Assembly (NCBI RefSeq): GCF_000003855.2
Contig: NW_003101640.1
Coordinates: 132,138 to 196,137, forward strand
Direction of reading: 5' to 3'
From: Blastomyces gilchristii SLH14081
Lineage: Eukaryota; Ascomycota; Eurotiomycetes; Onygenales; Ajellomycetaceae
Length of the DNA: 64,000 bases
A model generated the notes under the pieces. It ran no database searches. It had not been told where the DNA came from and worked only from the letters and a program-made list of their open reading frames with translations. Made by a program: the position numbers and the translations under genes. This document shows, piece by piece, positions 47,804 through 57,489 of the stretch; the stretch's first letter is position 1, and each line of letters starts with the position of its first letter.

Positions 47804-48293
47804 CTAACAAATAATCAGTATATATCTGTATAAATGTGAATAATTAGAAAATATACACTTAAAAAGTGTGGCCAGAGTGAACTCTGCTACCACTTGAATG
47901 ACATCAAGAATAGAATGCTGGAATTGATGATTTCTCTCATCAATTTCATGAACAAGGTGTGTGAAGATGGTCTTGAAGAATATAAGATTTCTCAACTTCT
48001 GATAAAAACAAATCTCATGAAGAGACTCTATTTTCATGATATTAGAGACTGAGTGTTATTAAAAAGTGTTACTTTCATGCAATGCATATACACTTACTGC
48101 AGTGATTCATTCTCTGCATATGTGACTGAGAGTTGTGGCTTTCCCACACTGCATGGCTCTTTCTGGGATGCTGCTGTTGATTTGCAACTCACACAGTCTC
48201 TCAGTTCAGCATATACTGCATGTATACAGCTCTGCGTGCTGAGACTGTGTTAATCATTATGACCTGGTGTGATACTCGCTTTTCACGAGCCAT
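47804..48293 (-). pseudogene. histone H3/CENP-A-like gene carried by hAT-3
   Basis: Minus strand; exons 48098-48293 and 47804-48027 with a 70-bp intron (GTAAGT donor, CTAAT branch-like site, TAG acceptor). About 139 residues, starting MAREKR (canonical H3 starts MART). Exon 2 aligns with H3 with only about three residues missing between alpha 1 and alpha 2: LHEI (68-71), FYQK (73-76), LVHEI (90-94), FQHS (101-104), Q110, E114, LF (120-121), H130, R133. About 13 of 27 alpha-N/alpha-1 residues are identical to canonical H3, and more if His and Cys codons are taken as mutated Arg codons. TGA at 31 and 35 kills it. It lies antisense to the transposase. Whether it derives from H3 proper or CENP-A cannot be settled by eye. 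Confidence 0.75.
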
Positions 48294-48770
48294 GTTTCAT
48301 TTGAGAGGGAGAGAGAGAAGATACAACTGTTGTTTTATTGTGAGAGAAATGAATAATTAGTATTATTAGATTAATTTAATTCATCTGCATTTAAAATTTA
48401 ATTAGTCTATACTCTTCAATTTGAGGGTTTCTATGAGTGTTTTAATAGTTTTCATATCAGCTTGAACTTAGTGATGAGTTGAAGAAGAAGAGAAAAGAGA
48501 GAAGAAAGAAATGAGAATAACTTATCTTTATAATATGAAAACAGAGAATCACTGTAATTATTCTTTTTAGTAACAAAGATCTGTTTTCTGCATGTATCTC
48601 TTATATGATAAATGCATATAAAGAATATCAATAGTGTATGCATTGAATGAAGATAATGTTGCTATACAACACTGTAGCTGTTTCTGTACATCTCTGAAAG
48701 CTGTTAATAGTTTCTTTATCTCTTTATGTTTAATAAGTTAATAATATATTCTAATGCACTTCTCCTTTCA

Positions 48771-48846
48771 TTATCATCATCATCATCATCATCATCATTA
48801 TCATTATTATTACCATCATTATCATCATCATCACTATTATTATCAT
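48771..48846. repeat. (ATC/ATT)n microsatellite in hAT-3
   Basis: Trinucleotide tract. It produces the poly-Ser start of the open frame 48726-49055, which is therefore not evidence for coding. Confidence 0.92.
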
Positions 48847-48899
48847 ATCATTGCCTGTCTTCACCTCTCTCTCAACACTTATTAAAACCAATCATGTTA

Positions 48900-49700
48900 T
48901 TCCTCTTTAAATATTCTGCAGTCCTGCGGACCATCAAGGCGCGTGAGTACTGTCACAGATTGAAGAGAGAGAAGAAGAAGGTGTTCAAGCGCGGGGAGAC
49001 AGATCACAAGACACATTATAATGTCTTGAAGAGGCTCTGTATGAAAGCAGAATAATAATGATTTTAAGTAACACTTCTGATAGATTTAGACTGAACTAAG
49101 TATAGGAATAATATGAATAATGTCACCTGTGAGAGATTGAAAAAGAAGATAGTGAAGAGCCTTATGCAGCAGCAGTGAGACCAGGAGAAGTCCTGAGAAT
49201 GATTTAAGACCAAGATGAAGAGAGAGAGAAAGAAGAAGAGTGTTACTATAAATAAGCAGTGATAGAAGAAGATTGAGAAGGTATTAAAGTGAGAGATAAA
49301 GAAGCTAAAACTGATAAGTTTTTTATTAAGAGATAATGATTTTTGATAATGCTTCTGTTCTCTAATTGATTAGTAGAAGCTGGCAGAGAAGGGGATTAAG
49401 GCCTTGTTCAGGTCTTGAATGCACTTCATGATTCAGAATATTGAGAAGGCAGCCCTGCTCTCTGAGCATGTCAATCTGCTTACTGCTGAAGTGGAACCCA
49501 AGACAGCAGACCAGGAAATGCGGGATTTTAAGGCACAGATTGACCTGACTGAGAGAGAGCAGCAGAAATCCTTCTCTGAGAAGACAGCAGAGAGAGATTT
49601 TGAGATGATTATCATCTCAGATGAGAAGGAGAAGAAGAAGAATGAGAATGAGAAGTGAAATTATAAAGAATAATGAGAAGAATGAGAAAGAGAAGAAAGA
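48900..49700 (+). pseudogene. hAT-3 accessory gene of unknown function
   Basis: Plus strand, probably several exons. The first block (to 49052) is basic with CHRLKREKKK and LKRLC motifs. A middle block (about 49120-49250) has ERLKKKIVKSLMQQQ and further basic helices. A last block (49419-49658, open for 80 codons) is Glu/Lys-rich with heptad-like spacing and ends in a run of acidic and basic residues. Between the blocks are AT-rich spacers with intron-like ends. GC content around 48920-49020 and 49380-49620 is higher than in the transposase. hAT-2 carries the same gene (18095-18860). I do not recognise the family; a DNA-binding or partner protein of the transposase is only a guess. Confidence 0.55.
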
Positions 49701-49826
49701 TAATGAGTAGAAAAAGTTTTTTTCTTTTTATATTAGTTAGTTATAGGTTTGTGACTACTAGTAATAATGAAATAAATTTTGAGTTTCCAAAACTTATTGT
49801 ACCAGTGTAATCAATTATCAATGTCA

Positions 49827-49926
49827 NNNNNNNNNNNNNNNNNNNNNNNNNNNNNNNNNNNNNNNNNNNNNNNNNNNNNNNNNNNNNNNNNNNNNNNNNN
49901 NNNNNNNNNNNNNNNNNNNNNNNNNN
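49827..49926. other. assembly gap, 100 N
   Basis: 100 N inside hAT-3, between the accessory gene and the transposase. Alignment with hAT-2 (about 17700-18000) suggests that little sequence is missing. Confidence 0.98.
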
Positions 49927-50299
49927 ATCAACATTTTTTCAATATTGATATTCACAATATTAATATATTTTTAATGATATTATCTGATAATACAATTTGA
50001 TAACACTCTCTTTCATAATATTAATATATTTCAAGAAATATGACAGAGATTAATCAAGATTGTTTATTTACTTTTATACATCAATAATATTCAATCTGAG
50101 TTAGTACTAAAATTATAACTAAGCTAAGAAAGAAGATTATTTTCTCTTATATTAATTCTTCTTACACACATCAGTGATCAGTTATTGAAAATAAATTATT
50201 ATCTTTCTTAAATTATTATCATATCTTCTGAATTCACTTCTTTCACTTCTTTTACTTCTATTGAAGATTCATAAACTCTTCAAGAAATCACTGTGAATC

Positions 50300-52560
50300 A
50301 CAAAGTCTATGTTATTTACAATTTAACACAGAATGCTCTCTTTCAATTATAATGAATAATCACTTCATTCTTCACATCTGATTTCAGGTCATGAAATTTA
50401 TAAAAAACTCAACACAAACACTGAGATGAACTATGAAATAATTATCAACAGATTGTATTGCAGATTACTGAAGAGTTATCTCTCTGCTATAATTACTGCA
50501 ACTTCATTCAGAAACATTCATTATGAACTGATCATAGCTCTGAAGGAATTTTTCAACACCTGAAGTCATCAGAATGCAGATAATAAAAGGAAAATAATCA
50601 GAAAATTACTACTGAGCTGATAAGTTGCTCTACTAGATAACAATTTTTAATAACACTAACTTTCTAATTTGAAGGAAATTATGTGAAAACAATCATATAT
50701 CAGTACTCTGATTTCACAACTCTCATCTGATAACTTTCATGAACAATTACTTTATATATATATATCTCTGAATCTTTCTCTTCAATCAATTGAAAACTCT
50801 GAATTCTAAACACTTCTTCAAATGCTTAATTCAAATCTTCATATTTCACATTGATTCTGTCTTCAGTTCAACCTTGAGATACACTACAAAGTTAATATAC
50901 AATATCTAGAATCAGAGTTGAAGAATCATTGAAGAGTGTCTCTCACAGTGAATACATGAACTAGTACAAACAATCTTGCATTTATAAGAGTTATATGTTA
51001 TTATATTGATGAGAACTGAACTTATCAAGAGACATTAATTGAATTTGAATCATTGATCAGTAGTCATACTGAGGATTATATAACAGAGATATTAATAACT
51101 GTGATTAAAAATAACTATTGAGATATTAATCTCAGTCTTCTTACAATTACAACTGACAATGCTGTGAATAACTACACTATGATGAACAGCTTGAAGCAAA
51201 AATTAGCTTTGTATTTCTGAAATGATAAACAAGGTCATATTCTCTGTATTGCTCATGTAGTTCAACTTGTGATGCAAACACTGATAAAGAATCTTAATAT
51301 CAAGACAAAGAATAATGAGATGGCTGATTCTTGAGATGAGAATGAGATAAAAGTGATTACTCAAGTAACTTTTACATTCACTTTGTAAAAGATAATGTTT
51401 TTTAATAACACTTTTTGATATTGCTTTTTGATAATGCTTTTTGATAACACTACTGTTAATTTTGAATAGATTGACTAATAATTTAAATATCACAGATTTG
51501 AAACATTGCTAATGTTATTTATACCTTCTCTAAACAACAATAATGATTTCATGATATTTAATAAATAAATAAATCAGTCACATCACTGAATATGATACAG
51601 AATATTAGAACACAGTGAAGTTCAACATATGAGATGACTATTCAGACTCTTCAATTGTGTCAGATGATTGATCATTGAGTGTAACACTCTGATTGAAAAA
51701 AGATTCAGACATTGAAACTTTCTGATATGAAGTGAACTCAGTTGAAATATGTGATTGATTTACTGTTTCAGTTTTATAAGATAACAAAGACAGTCTCAAT
51801 CACTTATACACCAATGCTGCAGTCAGTCTGGTGAGTGTATAACAGTTTATTTACTCATCTTGAGAAGCAGTTGAATCACTTAAAAAGAAATTCAGTCTGA
51901 GATGATGCTATAGCACAGGCTATTATTACTGCAAGGGATAAACTGGCATATTACTACAGCAAAACTGAACAATCTTTTGCAGAGTACTATGCTGTAGCAG
52001 CTCTACTAGATTCCTCTCATTGAGTTAACATCTACACTTCTCAAGATTGAACAGAGGAGGAATGAGACTTGTATGTTAAATTAGCCTGAGACTACTACAA
52101 TGTCAACTATCAGAGATTTGAATGAGCAGATGTTTGAGATGTGAAGACAGTGAAATACAATTCTCTAGTAAGTAATGATCTTTGATAACACTTCATATTT
52201 CATAGAACTATAATACTAACTTTGAAACAGGACTTGCATACATTGATTGCAACTGAAAATCAGGCAAAACTACATGCTTATAAAACTGAATTTGATTGCT
52301 ATCTTCAAGATAATCTGATGAATTTACATGCCAAATCAATTCTAGAGTTATAAAAAATTGTTGAGAGTACATATTCAACTGTTGCACTGATGATGTGTGA
52401 TATTCTGATAATTTCATTGACAGAGGTGAGAATGAAGTGAAAGTTCAACTCAAGTTGAGATATTTATCACTATTACTGAGAACAATTACAAGAAGAAACA
52501 ATCAAGAAACTCATGATTATAAAACATGAAATTATCAGACAGTTTAATACCTCTGATCAC
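50300..52560 (+). pseudogene. hAT-3 transposase remnant
   Basis: The decisive block is at about 50920-51330: RVSLTVNTWTSTNNLAF (family DTWTS, first catalytic Asp now Asn), CYYIDENWTYQ, ITTDNAVNNYTMM (second catalytic Asp kept), then ILCIAHVVQL. A later part at about 51960-52160 reads FAEYYAVAALLD, then WDYYNVNYQRFE. Probable introns are at about 51387-51466 and 52168-52230 (GTAAGT start, CTAAC branch-like site, CAG end). Stops in each exon are mostly TGA at Trp codons. The N-terminal zinc finger expected in hAT enzymes was not found. Confidence 0.88.
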
Positions 52561-52963
52561 AGTATATCAGAGAAGTGTAGTTTTTATAAGAAAGTGAAGA
52601 ATAAACTTGCACAAGAATGTATTTAGTTGTTTCATGAGTGTTATCAATAATTGTTACCAAATTCTGATTATATAAGCAATCACTGAATGAACTGAATGAG
52701 ACTGATTTTAATCTTCAGTTTCAGTCTCATTCTGATTTTGAAAGAATGATCATCTTTCACAGTTTATTCTGAGAAATTACTTTCATTTCACTGTTCTTGA
52801 ATTAAATCTGGTCATTTTTCATGCCATTTCTCTCAGAAATGGTTCATTTTCAGATTTTTTTGAGGCTTGGTCCTGGTGGGACTCACGCCAAGAGATGTAT
52901 GAGACCAGATCAAATGAGATCAAATGTGAAATTCATGGTCCCGCCGGCCAGTCTAGACTATGC

Positions 52964-54076
52964 TCACTGATTAAAAATCAATTTTCTTCTTTAAATGTTG
53001 AAAAAGTTAATCATGAGAAGATATCTCTCTGAAGAGAAAAGCTTGAATCTCTTATAGACTTATAAATAAGTGAACTATCTGAAGAGAAAGAATATAAACA
53101 GCATTTAAAGAGAATTTCTACAATTAATATAAAAGACTCTATTCTGATTTATTCAGATGACTCAAAAAATGAGAATTTAAATAGATTAGACACAGACATT
53201 GCTTATACTGAAGATAATATTAATTTTATCTCAGATTTCTGAAATTTAGACTGTGAATCTGAAGTCTTTGATACTGAACTATTCATAATAGTGAAAGCTT
53301 TCAAACTCAATGAAATAAAATCTTATAAAAGAGAAAATAGTTTGAAAGAGATATGAATATTCTCTGATAGTCAAGCTGCTTTAAAAAGACTTAGAAATAG
53401 TCAGATTTATAATAATCAAATGAATCTTGAACTGATCTTAAACTCTGTTTTAAAAATTCAAAAGAGAAGAATATCAAAGCTGATAATTCATCTGCACTAA
53501 GTTCCTGCTTATATAAATATTCATGACAATGAATTAACTGATTCAGCTGTAAAAAAGAATTCAGAATTAAGCAGATATATTCAAAAAATTATATTCTGAT
53601 CTTTTATAAAGAGAAAAATAAAAGAATCTTGTTTAGATAAGTACAATAAAAGCTGGCAGAAACAAAAGAAGAGTATACATTATTCAAGATTTGAAACAAA
53701 ACTCAAGTGAAAATCTTGTTCAATTAAATGTAAAAAGAAAATATTCTCATCTATAATACAGCTGAAACTAGAATATAGCTATTTCAAATCTTATATACAA
53801 AGATTTGATAACAGATTTGATTCAATAGAATGCTTATTCTGCAATATAAATGAGAATCCTGAGTATATTATAATGCACTATGCATTATACAATAGTCTCA
53901 GAGTCAGATTGAAAGAGAAGTATGATCTAAATCAATTAAATATGACATTCTTATTCTCAACTGAGACAGGAATTAAATACTTAATAGACTTTCTATCGGA
54001 AACTCAAGTAGCTACAAGAAAATGGCTAAATTCAGAAATATCTGAATATGAAGAGGAGAAAATTAATCAGATATAG
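52964..54076 (+). pseudogene. LINE-5 ORF2, RNase H and C-terminal Cys/His domain
   Basis: Continues the RT frame after hAT-3. RNase H residues are readable: YSDDS (about 53151-53165), ELF (about 53275-53285), FSDSQAALKRL (about 53361-53393), HL.H.VPA then HDNELTDSA (about 53487-53550). The C-terminal knuckle-like motif CLFCN....EYIIMH lies at 53830-53880. Nearly every stop stands where a Trp is expected, so few other codons are lost. The last 67 codons (53873-54076) are open. Confidence 0.9.
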
Positions 54077-54447
54077 TCTGTTAAAACAGCTATATACTAT
54101 CTTTTAATAATTTATTTTGTTACAGTCTCTCTTTACTTTATCTTTTCCTTTCAATTCCTTTCTATCTATCTACTTAATGTGTCTATCTTTAAGACTGTGT
54201 TCTCTTTTCTTTTATCATGATATTGTCAAATGGTTTCAAAGTATCAGAAGATGTTAAAATACTGCAATTTATAAACAGTTTTTATATTCTGAGCTGGAAT
54301 TTTCTGATTTTGTATATCTGAAATTGGTGAATGTATAATAGTTAACTTTACAGATATAGGAAAAACCCTGAGAACTTTTTGTTCTCAGGTAGATGTCATA
54401 GTCTCTGACTGCATACATCTATAATTGAAGAATAATAATAATAATAA
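54077..54447 (+). other. LINE-5 3' UTR and AAT tail
   Basis: A pyrimidine-rich stretch, a conserved central part, two hairpins (54367-54389 perfect 9-bp stem; 54390-54421 with a 7-bp stem) and the tail of AAT units (54431-54446). The same UTR forms the 3' third of SINE-I. Confidence 0.88.
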
Positions 54448-54460
54448 GTATATATATTGA

Positions 54461-54749
54461 TGTAGCGGGCTGCGCCTGATTATATAGACTATTTCATTAC
54501 ACTTCATAGATTTCTCGGCCCGAAAGCTCCGATTCTCAAAAGCTCTGATTCTCAGTCGCTAATTCTCAGCTGAAAAACTCATGAACTTACTATTCTCCCG
54601 CTCTGAAGCTTCATCTTGTATGTATATAAATATTCACTTCAATCACTGATTACTGCACTTTCTCTTTTTTTCCTTCTCTAATGTTTTTCACTTTTATTAT
54701 ATAAGATCTATATATTAATACTGATCTTTTCAGTATAGACTTCTTACAC
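54461..54749 (+). repeat. 5' LTR of gypsy G (family of A and B)
   Basis: 289 bp, TGTAGCGGG to TTCTTACA. It parallels 3071-3340 and inverts 24340-24628. The preceding five bases, ATTGA, would be its target duplication. Confidence 0.88.
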
Positions 54750-55034
54750 TTGGAAAACATTCATCATTCTCTCATTAGAAATAATTACTCATTGAGAAGA
54801 TATGTAAACATGTAATAATATGTAAATAATAGAGAAATGAATAATCAGTTAAGCAGATATTAAGTCTTTAAATAGAAGCTTACTTATCAGTTACTCTGAC
54901 TCTGTAATAGAATCTTATAAAGAGAATATCAGTAAAAGATCTGAGAGTTCTGACATCTTAAATGTATGAGATATTCATATAATTACACTTCTTCTGATTT
55001 CACAGATATTATATATTCAATGAATGATATAGCT

Positions 55035-56056
55035 ATGACTACTGATAATATAAGAGAACTCTTAAATACAAGTACAGACACAGTATTACAGTGACTCTGA
55101 GCAATGTTGAAATTACAACAATAACAGATAGCTAATATGCATGCAAATTAACAATGTCAATACAAGAAAATTCAATGATTAACTCAATATGAAATATCTA
55201 CATATATAATTTCAACACTAACTAAATCAGATATAAATATATAAGTATTAAAGAAATGTTTAGATACTTCTACATATTTTAATACTTCTGATCTCACTCT
55301 CTATCTGTTATAAAGATTGAACATGCTTATGAAACTAAGTATAGATGAAGATATCATCAGTTCATTAACTAATCAAGATTAATATATCAATAATTGATTG
55401 AAGAATTATATGAAACAGAAGTTTCATTTATAAATAAAAACATTTGAATCAGTGTTATATACATCTGATAATATTATTAGATATCTCAATATTCTGTTCA
55501 GAGATACTGCTATATAGCAGAAGATATTAGATTGATTACAGAGTACTTAATAAAGAAATACTTCTCTTATAACACTTATTTCTGACTTTAACATCAAGAT
55601 TCTAGAAGCAGATAATCAATTCTGAGAAAATTGAATAAAGATTAGCATGCTTAAGCAGACACTAACTTTTAAACTTCTACAAGTTCTTACAAGTGTAGAT
55701 AAAGACCTGACTTATAAAGACTTCTGCATACAACTCTGAATATTGAATAACTGTCTTATCAAGCTTAAGAGTATACAGAATACTAGCAGAAGATATTACA
55801 TCTCAGTCACTTATACATCTGTATCAGAGAATAATAATAATAATACAGATGCTATAAATTGAGTAGACTTAAATATCTATATATAAACAAGAGTCTTCAC
55901 TATCTGAACAGGTTTTTAAGTCTCTGAGATTGTCTCTGAAGAAGTCACTGAGTGATGTTAATAAGAAGTATGTATTAATTGTAACTGATCAGAACACATT
56001 ACTTTCAACTGTTAATTAATCTATGTATCTTCTTATTCAAAGAAAGAATCAGTGCC
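55035..56056 (+). pseudogene. gag: gypsy G gag remnant
   Basis: Start at 55035, matching the gag start of gypsy B. Near 55640-55860 it parallels the open stretch 8549-8788. The CCHC knuckle near 55975-56015 is complete: C-I-N-C, then H, then C, with an internal TGA at a Trp position. It is interrupted by SINE-II directly after the knuckle. Stops of the usual transition type are present. Confidence 0.83.
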
Positions 56057-56431
56057 GCCCCGGTGGCCGAATGGTTAATACAGCCACCCGTTAGCGCCTT
56101 GGCGTGGAAACCAAGGCATATAGGTTCGCAACCCGCAGAGGATACATTAAATCTGAAACTCAAGCACGTCAGGTTTCTAATAAATACAGAGGTGTACAAA
56201 TCGCTTCAATAAATCGCTCTATGTTCCTGAGCTGGGAAGTTATTATCACATGTATCTAATTGTCACTTCTTTGTATTTTCTATGTTCTTGTTATCTTAGC
56301 ATGATCTTAACACCTGTATTTCCTTCTGTATAATCAACACTTGGCCTGTATTTAACATCACACAAGGACTCATCATAAGCTCCGCTTGCATATGAGTATA
56401 ATGAAAGAATAATAATAATAATAATAATAAT
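56057..56431 (+). mobile_element. SINE-II, copy 2
   Basis: About 375 bp with head GCCCCGGTGGCCGAATGG (box A of Ser/Leu-tRNA type), box B GGTTCGCAACCC near 56122, body, and ATAATGAAAG plus AAT repeats at the end. The head is less mutated than in copy 1. The last 19 bases before the tail nearly equal those of the LINE 3' end (ATAATTGAAG plus AAT repeats). A clear target duplication is not visible. Gypsy G sequence lies on both sides. Confidence 0.87.
56061..56140 (+). promoter_or_regulatory. tRNA-like head of SINE-II copy 2
   Basis: Boxes A and B at tRNA spacing with a long variable arm. The middle contains a stem-like GCCTTGG...CCAAGGC pair. It lacks a clean acceptor stem and CCA context, so it is a SINE promoter, not a working tRNA-Ser or tRNA-Leu gene. 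Confidence 0.72.
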
Positions 56432-56499
56432 AGCTTGCAGAGGTCAGATAACAATGATTTAAAGAGATAATAATAATAAATACAATTCTTATATCTACT

Positions 56500-56625
56500 G
56501 TAGTAGATAATATATATAATATGAAAGTCATAATAGACAGTAATCTATACTACTATACAATAATTAAATCTTCAGTTGTAAGACACTGTAATCTTCAGTA
56601 TATTCTCTTACTGAAACTCTGACTT
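56500..56625 (+). pseudogene. gypsy G protease start
   Basis: KVIIDSNLYYY...SSVVR, parallel to MIDSS...SSVVR in gypsy B. The active-site DSG now reads DSN. It is cut at 56625 by the LTR that starts gypsy F. Confidence 0.75.
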
Positions 56626-56883
56626 TGTAAGAAATCTTACTTCTCACAGACTCTTTACCTCTATTTCTATCTCTTATGTTATTAATAGAGTTAGTAGCTC
56701 TTGTCTACACACAACTATATAGACTGAAGTTTCCAACTACTATTCATAACTTAGCTTAAATACTATTATATATTTAATCTCTATATTTTATCTTTCTACT
56801 GTGAATACTTCTAGTAGTTAACAGTATATAATATATCAAGCTGCAAACATCTGAATAATCATCTATAAGTACTTATTCTTACA
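56626..56883 (+). repeat. LTR of the gypsy E LTR family
   Basis: 258 bp, TGTAAGAAAT to TTCTTACA, aligning with the LTR at 38023-38282. By position it should be the 5' LTR of gypsy F. However, the RT behind it is not close to that of gypsy E, so a solo LTR or an extra joint cannot be excluded. Confidence 0.72.
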
Positions 56884-57489
56884 TTTCAAGCTCTGTCAGT
56901 CAGCAATCACTTATTATAATTGAAAGAACTAGAAACTCATATACTTCAATTGTAGTTCGGAAGAACATACAATCACTGAATAATAACGCGGCCGCTTCTG
57001 AACATGCTTACGAAATGTAGAGAGATCATAGCGGCCACTAATTAATTTAGTATAATATATATAAGTAGTCAGTGTATATCTGTAAACATACACTGACTTA
57101 AGCAACCTTTGAATTACATCTAATAGTATGTCTAAAAACTGGTGAGAAGTGCAGACTTCTTCAGAGCATGATAATTTCATCTATAAAGTGATTTATAGTT
57201 ATCATATCAGAGTGGCTCTAAATGTCTCAAAAGATAGTGTATAAAGAAGCAGTGAGTAGAAGAGCATCTGATTAATACTGCTTCACTTATTAAGAGAAAT
57301 TGTCATACTCAAGTGAATACTATGTATGTGAATAAATAAGATATGAGAACGAGAATGAGAGCAGTGAATCAGATTGAAAGAAGTTCACTTTCTACTCAGA
57401 AAAATAAAAGAGAGATAATCATCATCAGAATCATATAATAATAACAGAAATCAGAAATTATATAATAATATAACAATAGACACTGTACA
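56884..57489 (+). other. leader-like region with GC patches
   Basis: No coding pattern. Two short unmutated patches (GCGGCCGC at about 56989-56996 and AGCGGCCAC at about 57029) stand out in AT-rich sequence. If the LTR at 56626 is a 5' LTR, this is the leader with the primer-binding site. Confidence 0.5.

Larger units (their letters stand above)
47178..52955 (+). mobile_element. hAT transposon, complete copy hAT-3
   Basis: 5,778 bp, TAGACTGACC at the left end and GGCCAGTCTA at the right end. A perfect 8-bp duplication GACTATGC lies at 47170-47177 and 52956-52963. Content from left to right: an A-rich tract, a histone-like gene on the minus strand, a trinucleotide tract, an accessory gene on the plus strand, an assembly gap, and the transposase on the plus strand. 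It is the same element as hAT-2. Confidence 0.94.
45411..54447 (+). mobile_element. LINE-5, 5'-truncated, opened by hAT-3
   Basis: The 13-bp duplication GTATATATATTGA (45398-45410, 54448-54460) bounds it. The right copy directly abuts the LTR of gypsy G, so gypsy G was already in place when LINE-5 arrived. It contains ORF2 from just before the RT to the end, the 3' UTR with two hairpins and an AAT tail. Without hAT-3 it is about 3.25 kb. Confidence 0.92.
54461..56625 (+). mobile_element. Ty3/gypsy retrotransposon G, 5' part
   Basis: LTR, leader, gag and the beginning of the protease, interrupted by SINE-II at 56057 and by gypsy F at 56626. The sequence stops within the protease at a point corresponding to about 8040 of gypsy B. 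The remainder should lie beyond the right edge of the window. It inserted in gypsy E. Confidence 0.85.

Noticed and set aside
19518..48293. Centromere, suggested by AT-rich repeats together with CENP-A-like genes
   Set aside because: The histone-like genes are dead passengers of a transposon. Their presence says nothing about local chromatin, and no centromere-specific evidence can be seen in sequence.
48726..48840. Ser/Leu-rich start of the open frame 48726-49055
   Set aside because: It comes from the trinucleotide tract at 48771-48846. Only the part after about 48900 is shared as protein with hAT-2.
51203..51493. Minus-strand frame of 96 codons and its plus-strand relative at 16461-16733
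   Set aside because: Both are antisense to the transposase block with TTDN and CIAHVVQL, and their similarity only reflects the two hAT copies.
45433..54076. Possible alternative genetic code or mitochondrial DNA, with TGA read as Trp in AT-rich sequence
   Set aside because: Trp positions also became TAA or TAG in places and other codons are lost too. The content is nuclear-type retrotransposons and hAT, and unmutated islands use TGG normally. Transition damage explains the TGA codons.
56061..56140. Functional tRNA-Ser or tRNA-Leu gene
   Set aside because: Boxes A and B are present but the acceptor stem is not. The segment continues into a repeated body and tail, so it is a SINE head.
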